Source: Allolucifera butyrica (GTDB taxonomy: Bacteria; Bacillota; Negativicutes; Sporomusales; UPPP01). Taken from it: a stretch of DNA of 64,000 bases. Below, one piece after another: positions 35,039-42,238 of this stretch (within the stretch, counting starts at the first letter, position 1; each line of letters starts with the position of its first letter). Under the pieces are notes generated by a model. The model saw only the letters and a list, made by a program, of their open reading frames with translations. It ran no database searches and was not told the DNA's origin. Both the position numbers and the translations under genes were made by a program. The stretch is taken from the NCBI RefSeq assembly GCF_900476375.1, contig NZ_UPPP01000057.1:1-64000 (forward strand). Direction: 5' to 3'.

Positions 35039-35416
35039 TCATTTCAATTGATTGATAACTTCTTCTGCTAATCCATCAATAAATATACTACCGTCAACTT
35101 TTAAATCATCAAGTTCATCCTTTGTATATCCTAATTTTTTCGGATCAATTTCTTTAAATATGCAAATAACCTTTCCATTATTTTTTAAAAAATCAATTGT
35201 TACTTTTTCATATTTCTTACTTACAGCGAAGGAAAATGGGAAAAACTCTTTATTATTAGCAGTAATTATGAACCTAAACTTATCGCTTTCTTCAATTTCG
35301 AGTTTGGGTATACCAATCTGCTCATTTGCCAGATTGATACCTTTAATTTCGTTAACTCCTGAAACCAATAAAAGTTGCCTACCCATTTCTTGGATTAAAT
35401 TAGATTTATAATCCAT
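35039..35416 (-). CDS. Hypothetical single-gene unit
   Basis: The 125 residues MDYKSNLIQEMGRQLLLVSG to EEVINQLK are soluble and AT-rich. A central segment (KFRFIITANNKEFFPFSFAV, KVTIDFLKNNGKVICIFKEI) suggests a mixed alpha/beta fold. It has its own terminator and no recognised family. Placement in the AT-rich insert points to an accessory gene. Confidence 0.5.
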   Translation of the reverse strand: MDYKSNLIQEMGRQLLLVSGVNEIKGINLANEQIGIPKLEIEESDKFRFIITANNKEFFPFSFAVSKKYEKVTIDFLKNNGKVICIFKEIDPKKLGYTKDELDDLKVDGSIFIDGLAEEVINQLK

Positions 35417-35624
35417 TTAGCCCTTCACTCCTTTTACCATTTTTATACCCTTGTTCGGCAAAAAGAAATGCATTCCTGCAGTATGATAAAAACAGAAGGT
35501 TTTTGTATTCTAGAGTAACTTAAAATTCGACAGTCAGTTTCGAATATTTATTAAATTTGCAGGTTAATAAAAAATTTTGTTGAATTATTTACTATTAATT
35601 ACATTTTTTTAGAAGGTGATTGCT

Positions 35625-35876
35625 ATGTCCATTAGTAGATTTAAAACTGCATTACAAATAAAGTTTGGATTACCTCCTGGACACCCTACCAACGAAGAAC
35701 TTAATAAAATATTTACTGATATTAATAGAATCCCACTGTCCAGTCGTACTGAAGCCGCTTGGGGTCAAATTGTAGAGAAACACGTTGCGGGATTTCGAAC
35801 TTATAAATATGCAGGTCTTGATATGAGTGACTTAAATGTTATGTATTCCCAAATCATTAATTTATTAGGTAAGTGA
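35625..35876 (+). CDS. Small soluble partner of the next membrane protein
   Basis: The 83 residues MSISRFKTALQIKFGLPPGH to INLLGK are probably a small alpha-helical domain, with GLDMSDLNVMYSQIINLLGK at the end. The ATG at 35625 follows AGAAGGTGAT; an upstream GTG is closer to the site and less likely. It abuts the next gene, whose ATG at 35879 is only two bases past its stop. No family is recognised; the compact size would suit an effector-associated adaptor. Confidence 0.5.
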   Translation: MSISRFKTALQIKFGLPPGHPTNEELNKIFTDINRIPLSSRTEAAWGQIVEKHVAGFRTYKYAGLDMSDLNVMYSQIINLLGK

Positions 35877-35878
35877 AA

Positions 35879-36625
35879 ATGAATTATTCTGATTATGAAA
35901 ATGAAATACAAAACCAAAAAACATTATTAATGCAAGAACTAAGACCCATCATAAATAATTTAATGGAAAACCAAACTATTGAAAACCCACAAGAAGTCTT
36001 AAATGTTGCTCATGCCCAAGCAGTAAAATTATTCACTATAATGGAACGTTCACTAGATGAATGCACTATTGATAATCAGGATTTAATAACTCGCAAAATT
36101 GAGGACTGTATTAATTATTGTGAAACAATATTATACCATTGGAAAATGATAACTGCTTTCTGCTCTTCCTTTAACTTGCAACAACCAAAACCATCAACAA
36201 ACGCATATTCAACCATTCAAAGCGTTATCAAGGCTTCCAATTCAAGGAAAGCGAAAGAAATAGAAGAAAGCTTCCAATCTTTGGGGCTTCCGACATATGG
36301 TTTCTTATATCGCAAAAAACATTCCCTGTGGAAAAGACCCGCATTTAGTACCCAGCAAAAAATTGGATCAGTAATTGGATTAATATTTCTTATTTCAGGT
36401 TTAATTTTATCCTTTACTTTTCCCATATTAACAGGAACACAATATTGGTATATTAGAATTATAGGTGCGATTGGCGCTGCTATAGTTTTATATTATTTTG
36501 TCCCTGGCTACATTAAAGTCAATTTTTCCATTTCCAAAAGAATTACCATAAGTGCGCTTGGTGGTCTTGCTATTTTTATAATTCTTTATTTAATTAATCC
36601 AGCCTCTCCACCTAACATGCCATAG
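35879..36625 (+). CDS. Membrane protein with cytoplasmic helical domain
   Basis: The 248 residues have a soluble helical N-terminal half (about residues 1-155) and a C-terminal half with about three hydrophobic segments: IGSVIGLIFLISGLILSFTF, YIRIIGAIGAAIVLYYFVPG and ISALGGLAIFIILYLINPA. Translation is coupled to the gene before. Both genes are AT-rich and on the plus strand against the surrounding operons. A two-gene membrane-effector system is a plausible reading, but no known family was recognised. Confidence 0.5.
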   Translation: MNYSDYENEIQNQKTLLMQELRPIINNLMENQTIENPQEVLNVAHAQAVKLFTIMERSLDECTIDNQDLITRKIEDCINYCETILYHWKMITAFCSSFNLQQPKPSTNAYSTIQSVIKASNSRKAKEIEESFQSLGLPTYGFLYRKKHSLWKRPAFSTQQKIGSVIGLIFLISGLILSFTFPILTGTQYWYIRIIGAIGAAIVLYYFVPGYIKVNFSISKRITISALGGLAIFIILYLINPASPPNMP

Positions 36626-36896
36626 CGAACGAACCTTAAGTTAAATTTATAATTATTAGTCGATATTCTACTAATTTTCGGCAACATAGTTTTATTATTT
36701 CACAGACTTTCAAATACGGTAACGTTATGTTAAAGTTAACAAAAATCTCAGCTTGACAATCCTTTCAATGATGCTCGCAAAGAAAATAAATATTCTCTAC
36801 TAACTGGGTCGCCTCTACAGACGGCCTTTTTCATATTTATTTCACAATATCATTTTATCACGGCCAAAGTCAAAAAAGTGTGCAAGAAAAGTGCAA

Positions 36897-37349
36897 TCAT
36901 ATAGCTTGCAAGGCTTCAAATCCAAATAATGACACCGTAAATTTACGAATAGCCTTATCTTTTAAATAAAATATAGATCTTCGACTATACCCCAACTTGC
37001 TAGCAATATCTTCCCTATCCAGCTTCTCCACGTACCACATAACCAAAATATCCTTATACCGCTCACAGCCATGGTCCTGGCAAATAGAATCCAGGACTCG
37101 GTCCACCTTCTCAATTTCCTCCAGCGTCCGATCTTTCATCTCCTGCCACTTTTGTAATTGGTATATCTGATTTAACGTATTATTGGGACGCGCTGCGTGA
37201 ATCCCTGTTGGCTCCAATCGTATCGCCGAAGCATCCGCCGGGGCAGTTTTCATTACAAGACGCTCAATCATGTAATTCGAATGTTCAATGCTTTGTTTCA
37301 GCTCCCGGTAATATCGTAAATAGTTCTCCGCTTCTCTAATGCAATCCAA
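36897..37349 (-). CDS. ArpU/RinA-like late transcription regulator
   Basis: The C-terminal third carries a sigma-region-4-like helix-turn-helix: KDILVMWYVEKLDREDIASK, then LGYSRRSIFYLKDKAIRKF. The N-terminus is a coiled-coil type (RYYRELKQSIEHSNYMIER). This size (about 150 residues) and position at the end of the early operon, facing the late genes, fit ArpU-type activators of late phage transcription. The TTG at 37349 is preferred over the ATG at 37370 because GGGGAGGGGTAAGC precedes it. Confidence 0.7.
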   Translation of the reverse strand: MDCIREAENYLRYYRELKQSIEHSNYMIERLVMKTAPADASAIRLEPTGIHAARPNNTLNQIYQLQKWQEMKDRTLEEIEKVDRVLDSICQDHGCERYKDILVMWYVEKLDREDIASKLGYSRRSIFYLKDKAIRKFTVSLFGFEALQAI

Positions 37350-37403
37350 GCTTACCCCTCCCCGCTTCATTACATGCGAATAGGACGGTGATTGGCCGCC
37401 CTT

Positions 37404-37883
37404 CTATCTTAAAAACTCTATGGGAATTACATCTTCTTTGACAAAAAGTGGGTGTTTAGGAAATCCTTTTTTAGTTATTTCCAAAGCATATATTACACTC
37501 AAATTTTTTAAAAGCGCCTCCACTTTCTTGTTTCTTTTTAAAATTTTTCCTTTTTCTCCCCAAGCTGCTACAACCATATTAGATTTTTCTACCGCCTCAA
37601 TAATATGACGATCATTTTCATCACCAACTGGATTATTAGCCTTTAAGAGTACACTTGGGTCCGTTGACCTATACGCAAATAGATTTACAACTTCTAAACG
37701 ACCGTAACCCCACGCCTTAGCAAACCCAATACATCGAGTAATCGTAGGATCATTATAAGTAGCATCCGCTGTACTTGGATTAAGCATGATGAATGTAACA
37801 ATTCCGGACCCTGTATCAAAATCACGCCATAATCTATAACGGTATTTTCTCGAATCGTCAATACATGCGCCATTATCCCCCAT
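37404..37883 (-). CDS. DUF1643 protein
   Basis: The 159 residues match the DUF1643 pattern common in phages: FIMLNPSTADATYNDPTITR, then CIGFAKAWGYGRLEVVNLFA and VAAWG. The molecular role is unknown. The protein is soluble. It lies in the early operon between the late regulator and a small gene and has no unusual features. Confidence 0.8.
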   Translation of the reverse strand: MGDNGACIDDSRKYRYRLWRDFDTGSGIVTFIMLNPSTADATYNDPTITRCIGFAKAWGYGRLEVVNLFAYRSTDPSVLLKANNPVGDENDRHIIEAVEKSNMVVAAWGEKGKILKRNKKVEALLKNLSVIYALEITKKGFPKHPLFVKEDVIPIEFLR

Positions 37884-37953
37884 ATTCTCACTCCTTAAAA
37901 CACCAATAATTTCAATTTAAAATTCTCATTCTATTTCCATTGTCCCTGCCTAT

Positions 37954-38151
37954 CTAAAATGGAATTTCCTCTTGCGGAAGTCCCGGCTCCAGATTCTTAT
38001 TCACCTGGTCTCGCACGATCTTCCACGCATGCTGATATGCGTCATCAATCTTAGTTATATCGTTAACCTCAACCTCAAATTCTGCATTTGCCCGGACATT
38101 GTTAAATCCGGGTAGGCTTTTGGTTTGGCCGTAGGATACTTTGAGTTTCAT
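37954..38151 (-). CDS. Small early protein of 65 residues
   Basis: The start ATG at 38151 follows AGGGGGCAGAAT; an upstream in-frame ATG at 38190 lacks a site. The sequence MKLKVSYGQTKSLPGFNNVR to LEPGLPQEEIPF has beta strands then a helix. A role in early replication is suggested only by position. The acidic Pro-rich C-terminal tail (PGLPQEEIPF) resembles the tails of single-strand DNA-binding proteins, weakly. Confidence 0.55.
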   Translation of the reverse strand: MKLKVSYGQTKSLPGFNNVRANAEFEVEVNDITKIDDAYQHAWKIVRDQVNKNLEPGLPQEEIPF

Positions 38152-38183
38152 ATTCTGCCCCCTATGCATAAATTCAGCCAATT

Positions 38184-38264
38184 TTACCATACTATGGTTG
38201 GGAGCCGAACCAGAGTCATGGATGCAATTGTCATGTCACTCCAAACCATATTATCGGTTCCCAT
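38184..38264 (-). CDS. Possible 26-residue peptide
   Basis: The minus-strand frame ATGGGAACCGATAATATG and onward encodes MGTDNMVWSDMTIASMTLVR followed by LPTIVW. AGGAG lies 11 bases before the ATG and a TTG is one codon nearer. Expression is uncertain; no similar peptide is known to me. Confidence 0.25.
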   Translation of the reverse strand: MGTDNMVWSDMTIASMTLVRLPTIVW

Positions 38265-38287
38265 CAAGAAGATTTCTCCTCTCCCAT

Positions 38288-38312
38288 ACCCGGTTAATCC
38301 CGGGTCTTTTTT
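38288..38312 (+). terminator. Plus-strand terminator hairpin in early operon
   Basis: ACCCGG pairs with CCGGGT around TTAATC and is followed by CTTTTTTAT on the plus strand; the minus strand has only the A-run side. It faces against the operon direction. Confidence 0.45.
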
Positions 38313-38494
38313 ATGCCTGAACATCCTCCCAATTCCACATCCTCTGCCGCCCCTTTACCGGGACTGGTTTAATCTGCCGGACATCGTCCAAAATCCAAGA
38401 CTACCGGCCCGCTTCTCAAGTGCCCCTTATTTAAGTTGTTTTGGCCCACATCGCAAGTGAGATACCATTATTTCCCAGGAAATAACTTTCCCCT

Positions 38495-38911
38495 TCACTC
38501 CTCCACAAACTCAATCTCCGGGTACTTCTTCCGAAACAGCTTCTTTTTCAGCCGGTACTCCTTCGTCCTGTATCCTTTCGTATCAATCACCACGACCCGT
38601 CCATCCCGATACCAAACCCGAAAATCAGCCCGATAGACCATCGGCCGTACCCATTTGCCCTGGTCAAAATACCCTTCCTGGAGTAAGAACGCCGGCTGCA
38701 GCTCAAATTTCACAACTTCCCCCACAAGCTTTAAAATCTTGAGCTCGCCATATTTTGCGGCCTCTTTCTCGCTGTCAAACAGAATCCCGTCAACCTCAGT
38801 CCGGTTATTATTATACTTGGCCCGCTTCTGTTCTTTCAGCAGCAGCTCTTTCAAGTGCGGATTCCGCCGGCGCGTGTCTTCAGAAAGGCTGTTCCATGTA
38901 AGCTGAATCAT
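38495..38911 (-). CDS. DUF1064 family phage nuclease
   Basis: This resembles the DUF1064 family of small phage endonucleases. The 138 residues contain the early KYNNNRTEVDGILFDSEKEA signature and a C-terminal DFRVWYRDGRVVVIDTKGYR with Asp and Lys placed as in PD-(D/E)xK nucleases. The ATG at 38911 overlaps the previous stop as ATGA. Its place between the replication protein and late control is usual. A Holliday-junction or packaging role is possible. Confidence 0.75.
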   Translation of the reverse strand: MIQLTWNSLSEDTRRRNPHLKELLLKEQKRAKYNNNRTEVDGILFDSEKEAAKYGELKILKLVGEVVKFELQPAFLLQEGYFDQGKWVRPMVYRADFRVWYRDGRVVVIDTKGYRTKEYRLKKKLFRKKYPEIEFVEE

Positions 38912-39498
38912 GATCCCAACGCCCACTCTGGCTTTTTCTTGCAATCGCACTGAACAGCTACCGTCTTGGTATCCATCCCGTTATTAAATGGCACCTGTTC
39001 AATGTACCACCCCTGCCCTCCGCACTTTGGACATGATTGTCCATCTGAAAAGTTATCAACAGGGAAGTCCTCGCGCGCGCTATTATTTTTTATATTTTCG
39101 TTTAGGTTTTGTTTAGGTTTATGTTTATATAATGTGCCCCTTACGTTGTCCCCTGTGTGTGCCTGTCGTTGCCCCTCCTGCTGTCCCTTTTGTTGCCCTT
39201 CCTGTTGTCCCTTTTGAACAAACGGAACAAGTAAATATTTGCCAGCTTGGTTAACTCTATCGGATTTTTTGTATTTTATCCGGCCAAAGTTGATAAGAAC
39301 ACTGCGGGCATGGTCAAATTCTTTTCGGCTGAGGCTACATTTAGCCTGTAGCAGTCCGTTTGGAACAGTGAATTCCTGTATCCATCCAGCCTTATTGCAA
39401 ATGGCCATCAATTCGTACCATAAGGCAATTGCGCTGGCAGGTAACGGGTTCACTTCCTTCCATTCAGAGAAGGCCAATATTTCCGCAAGATAGTTCAC
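38908..39498 (-). CDS. Replication-initiation-like protein with zinc ribbon
   Basis: The N-terminal 95 residues form a winged-helix-like domain (EWKEVNPLPASAIALWYELM, CSLSRKEFDHARSVLINFG) of the type found in DnaD-like phage replisome organisers. A Gln/Gly-rich low-complexity linker (KGQQEGQQKGQQEGQRQ, about 97-112) follows, then a C-terminal zinc ribbon CPKCGGQGW...CDC (about 155-190). The combination suggests helicase loading or origin binding. It couples to the nuclease gene by a four-base overlap. Confidence 0.6.
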   Translation of the reverse strand: MNYLAEILAFSEWKEVNPLPASAIALWYELMAICNKAGWIQEFTVPNGLLQAKCSLSRKEFDHARSVLINFGRIKYKKSDRVNQAGKYLLVPFVQKGQQEGQQKGQQEGQRQAHTGDNVRGTLYKHKPKQNLNENIKNNSAREDFPVDNFSDGQSCPKCGGQGWYIEQVPFNNGMDTKTVAVQCDCKKKPEWALGS

Positions 39499-39548
39499 AA
39501 GATCAACTCATTTCAGCAAAATCTCTTTCGTCCTTTTGATAACTCATC

Positions 39549-40082
39549 CTACTTCACCCGCCGCAATGAACTTTCAGTCGGCTCAAATAACCGCGGCTGC
39601 CGCATATTATCCCAATCCCCATTGGCTTCAATTAGGTTGGTGATGAGCCGGTGCTTATCTTGCCAATCCGTCCCAAGACTATAGAACACTTCGGGCCACT
39701 CTTCGATTGCGTAAGCCTTTAACTCCCCATCGGTGTCAATCTTCCGCAGTTCTCGATAAAGCACCAGCAGAACCTGGCTCCATGTCATATCTTCCAGATT
39801 CTTTTTATAAAACTCGACCATATAGCAAAACGTCCGGTTGGTCATCTGCTTCACCAGGTCTTGCCACTTATCCGGTACTTTGCGAATTTCCGCAAACTTC
39901 ACCTTGTCCCGGTTCTTGCCGTTTCCGTCCACATTATCAATAAAAAGAATAGCCTCAACCGGCACATGCTTAATCTCCGGAAACTTCTGCACCAGCTTTT
40001 TCGCCGGGTCCCGGTAGACTTCATTAATCATGTACTTTCCAGACCATTCATCCACAACAATTAACCGACTTTCTTCTGCCAT
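39549..40082 (-). CDS. Putative phage metallopeptidase, degenerate
   Basis: The 177 residues resemble the putative phage metallopeptidase family: DMTWSQVLLVLYRELRKI sits where members have an HELxH-type metal site (about residues 116-124), and the C-terminal IEEWPEVFYSLGTDWQ follows the same arrangement. Both histidines are replaced here (YREL and K), so it is probably inactive as a peptidase. The ATG at 40082 follows GGGGTGAGGCAA. A structural or regulatory role in early functions is left open. Confidence 0.5.
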   Translation of the reverse strand: MAEESRLIVVDEWSGKYMINEVYRDPAKKLVQKFPEIKHVPVEAILFIDNVDGNGKNRDKVKFAEIRKVPDKWQDLVKQMTNRTFCYMVEFYKKNLEDMTWSQVLLVLYRELRKIDTDGELKAYAIEEWPEVFYSLGTDWQDKHRLITNLIEANGDWDNMRQPRLFEPTESSLRRVK

Positions 40083-40116
40083 TTGCCTCACCCCTCTGCA
40101 TAATCGGTATCAAATT

Positions 40117-40150
40117 AGGGCAGACTAGGCATTGTGTCAAAGTCTGCCCT
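40117..40150. other. Perfect inverted repeat between helicase and early genes
   Basis: AGGGCAGACT (40117-40126) and AGTCTGCCCT (40141-40150) are exact inverse copies separated by 14 bases. No T-run follows on either strand, so it is unlikely to be a terminator. It lies just after the helicase stop and may stabilise or punctuate the early transcript. Confidence 0.5.
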
Positions 40151-40157
40151 CCTTCGC

Positions 40158-41981
40158 TTAACTAGCTAACTCACTTAAAAATTGACTGGGAGGAACCGGC
40201 ATCATCGAACCTCGCCAATCCTGGGCCCGCTCCGGCCAGGTAATGAATAACCGGTTCTTAGCCCGGGTCACGGCTACATAGAACAAGCGCCGCTCTTCCT
40301 CCATGTCCCCGCGCTTGGACGGGAACACATTCTGATTCATCCCGGCTACAATTACGGTATCAAATTCGAGCCCTTTGCTGGCATGGACGGTCATTAACTT
40401 GACCGCTTCTTTTTCTTCTACCAATTTTTCCTGGACATCCCGATAACGAAGGAATTTTAAAAACGCCTGAATCGAGTGATTTTCACCCAACTCATTCTTG
40501 GACTCTTCCCATTTCGAAATAGAGTTTCTCGCCTGTTCGATATCCGGCGAATCGTAATACCTTTTCGGGTTTATGAGGTTATTTAATGCGACAAAGCAAT
40601 CCGCAGGCAAGTAAATAGCATCCGACTCCAGTTTCCTGTCAACCGCTGCTACGGCTTCTAGAAACGAATGGCTAAAGTGGTTCGGATCATCCCGATAGGT
40701 CTGCATGGCATCCCATAGGGACACATCGTTAGTCAAGGCATGAAACTCAAGTTCATTCATCTGCAGCAGCCGGATATCGAATAGGCGCAGGCACTTTTTC
40801 AAGGCTGTGTTATCTCGCCGGTTATATAAGAAGTACATCCATTGCAGTAGCGGCCGCACTGCCGGCGAGTCAAAGGAGTCCTCCCTGCCGGCAATCCGTT
40901 GAAACGGAATCGCCCTTTGCTGCAAACCTCTTAGGATAGTATCCACCTGATTATTGGTCCTGGCCAACACGACAATCTGCTGTAAGGGAACGCCGCACTC
41001 CCCGTTCACCTTGGTAATGAGCCGAGCAATGGCTGCCGCTTCCACGTTGGAGTCTTGATAGCTTTCTATTTGGACCTCCACCCCGTTCTTATGCGCAATG
41101 AGCGTCTTTTCCGTCTGCCGGATATTATGCTTGATTAACCGGTTTGCCGCGGCAACAATTTGGTCCGTCGACCGGTAGTTCTCCTCCAGTTTAATGACTT
41201 CACAGCCCGGGTTATGGACGGCAAAGTCCAGGATAAAGTTCACATTGGCTCCCCGCCATCCATAAATGGCTTGGAAGTCGTCGCCTACTACATAGAGGTT
41301 GGGCGCTTTTAGTAGATCCAGCATGTATGCCTGTTCGGCATTCGTGTCCTGAAATTCATCTACAAACACATGGGTAAAGGTTTGGCGATACTCGTTCAAT
41401 ACATCCGGATGAAGTTCCCACAGCCGGATAACTACATCAATTAACCGGTCCAAATCCACCGCGTTATTTTGTTTGCAGCGGTATCCGTATTCAACGAGGA
41501 CCTTGCATTCTTCCGGATATAGAATCTCCTCTTTCCGATAATCCCCGCATTTTTCATGACGGTCCAAAACCTTCTTTAAGGTTGTCCGGCTTCCAAAGTC
41601 TTTGATAATTCGCTGCAGGATTTCTTCCCGGTCCTCCTGGTCGTATATCGTAAAGTTTTCTTCAATGCCAAGCTTATGGCCCCACCGGCGCAGAACCGAT
41701 ACGGCAAAAGCATGAAAGGTATTACAGAAAAGTTTTTTCCCTTCTTCCTCGCCGATCAATCGAATAACCCGTTCTTTCATTTCTTTTCCGGCTAATCGGG
41801 TGAAAGTAAGGGCCAGCATATTGGTGGTACCAACCCGTTGATTCAGATGCAGATTGGCGATTCGACGCGTTAAAACCGTAGTTTTGCCGCTGCCTGCGCC
41901 AGCCAAGGTGAGGATGACCGGGGCCGTTGATGTGACCGCCCGCAGTTGATTTTCATTGAGGCCATCAAGAAGGTTATTCAT
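40158..41981 (-). CDS. UvrD/Rep/PcrA-type DNA helicase
   Basis: This superfamily I 3'-5' helicase should serve phage replication or recombination. The 607 residues carry Walker A LAGAGSGKTT (about 25-34), motif II VFVDEFQDT, motif IV region YRST, the VKLMTVHASKGLEFDTVIVA motif and VAVTRAKNRL. The ATG at 41981 follows GAGGAGGGCTAAG and is one base after the previous stop. The C-terminal half is short compared with UvrD of about 720 residues, as usual in phage versions. Confidence 0.9.
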   Translation of the reverse strand: MNNLLDGLNENQLRAVTSTAPVILTLAGAGSGKTTVLTRRIANLHLNQRVGTTNMLALTFTRLAGKEMKERVIRLIGEEEGKKLFCNTFHAFAVSVLRRWGHKLGIEENFTIYDQEDREEILQRIIKDFGSRTTLKKVLDRHEKCGDYRKEEILYPEECKVLVEYGYRCKQNNAVDLDRLIDVVIRLWELHPDVLNEYRQTFTHVFVDEFQDTNAEQAYMLDLLKAPNLYVVGDDFQAIYGWRGANVNFILDFAVHNPGCEVIKLEENYRSTDQIVAAANRLIKHNIRQTEKTLIAHKNGVEVQIESYQDSNVEAAAIARLITKVNGECGVPLQQIVVLARTNNQVDTILRGLQQRAIPFQRIAGREDSFDSPAVRPLLQWMYFLYNRRDNTALKKCLRLFDIRLLQMNELEFHALTNDVSLWDAMQTYRDDPNHFSHSFLEAVAAVDRKLESDAIYLPADCFVALNNLINPKRYYDSPDIEQARNSISKWEESKNELGENHSIQAFLKFLRYRDVQEKLVEEKEAVKLMTVHASKGLEFDTVIVAGMNQNVFPSKRGDMEEERRLFYVAVTRAKNRLFITWPERAQDWRGSMMPVPPSQFLSELAS

Positions 41982-41982
41982 C

Positions 41983-42102
41983 TTAGCCCTCCTCAGCTTG
42001 GCAATCTTCGCAAAGCCTGGGGTACCCAACCGATTCCCCAATATAACAGCCGCACTGCTCACACAACGTACCGTCCAACATCATGTCCGCTATATCACCC
42101 AT
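41983..42102 (-). CDS. 39-residue zinc-ribbon protein
   Basis: MGDIADMMLDGTLCEQCGCY with CEDCQAEEG gives two CxxC pairs. The ATG at 42102 follows GAAGGGAAGAAG and overlaps the preceding small gene. Similar tiny proteins are common in phage early operons; the function is unknown. Confidence 0.7.
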   Translation of the reverse strand: MGDIADMMLDGTLCEQCGCYIGESVGYPRLCEDCQAEEG

Positions 42103-42238
42103 TTTTCTTCTTCCCTTCTGCATTCTTTTTGGATTTATCAAAGCACTCATCACAAAGCGCGACTCCATGTTTTATTTCCAGCCTCGTTTCGCTTCGCAGT
42201 ATTGGCTGTTCTTTGCCGCAATCATAGCACTTAGGCAC
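42095..42238 (-). CDS. 47-residue zinc-ribbon protein
   Basis: The frame starts with GTG at 42238 after GGAGGTGAAGAAAA and encodes MPKCYDCGKEQPILRSETRL, then ...LCDECFDKSKK. It has two CxxC pairs. It overlaps the ATPase gene by eight bases and the next zinc protein by eight, so the three are co-translated. The function is unknown. Confidence 0.65.
   Translation of the reverse strand: MPKCYDCGKEQPILRSETRLEIKHGVALCDECFDKSKKNAEGKKKNG

Larger units (their letters stand above)
38152..38494. other. 343-base gap between early genes
   Basis: This stretch holds only a possible 26-codon minus-strand frame and a plus-strand terminator hairpin, described separately. No longer frame with a ribosome site was seen. 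The rest appears to be leader sequence. Confidence 0.5.
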
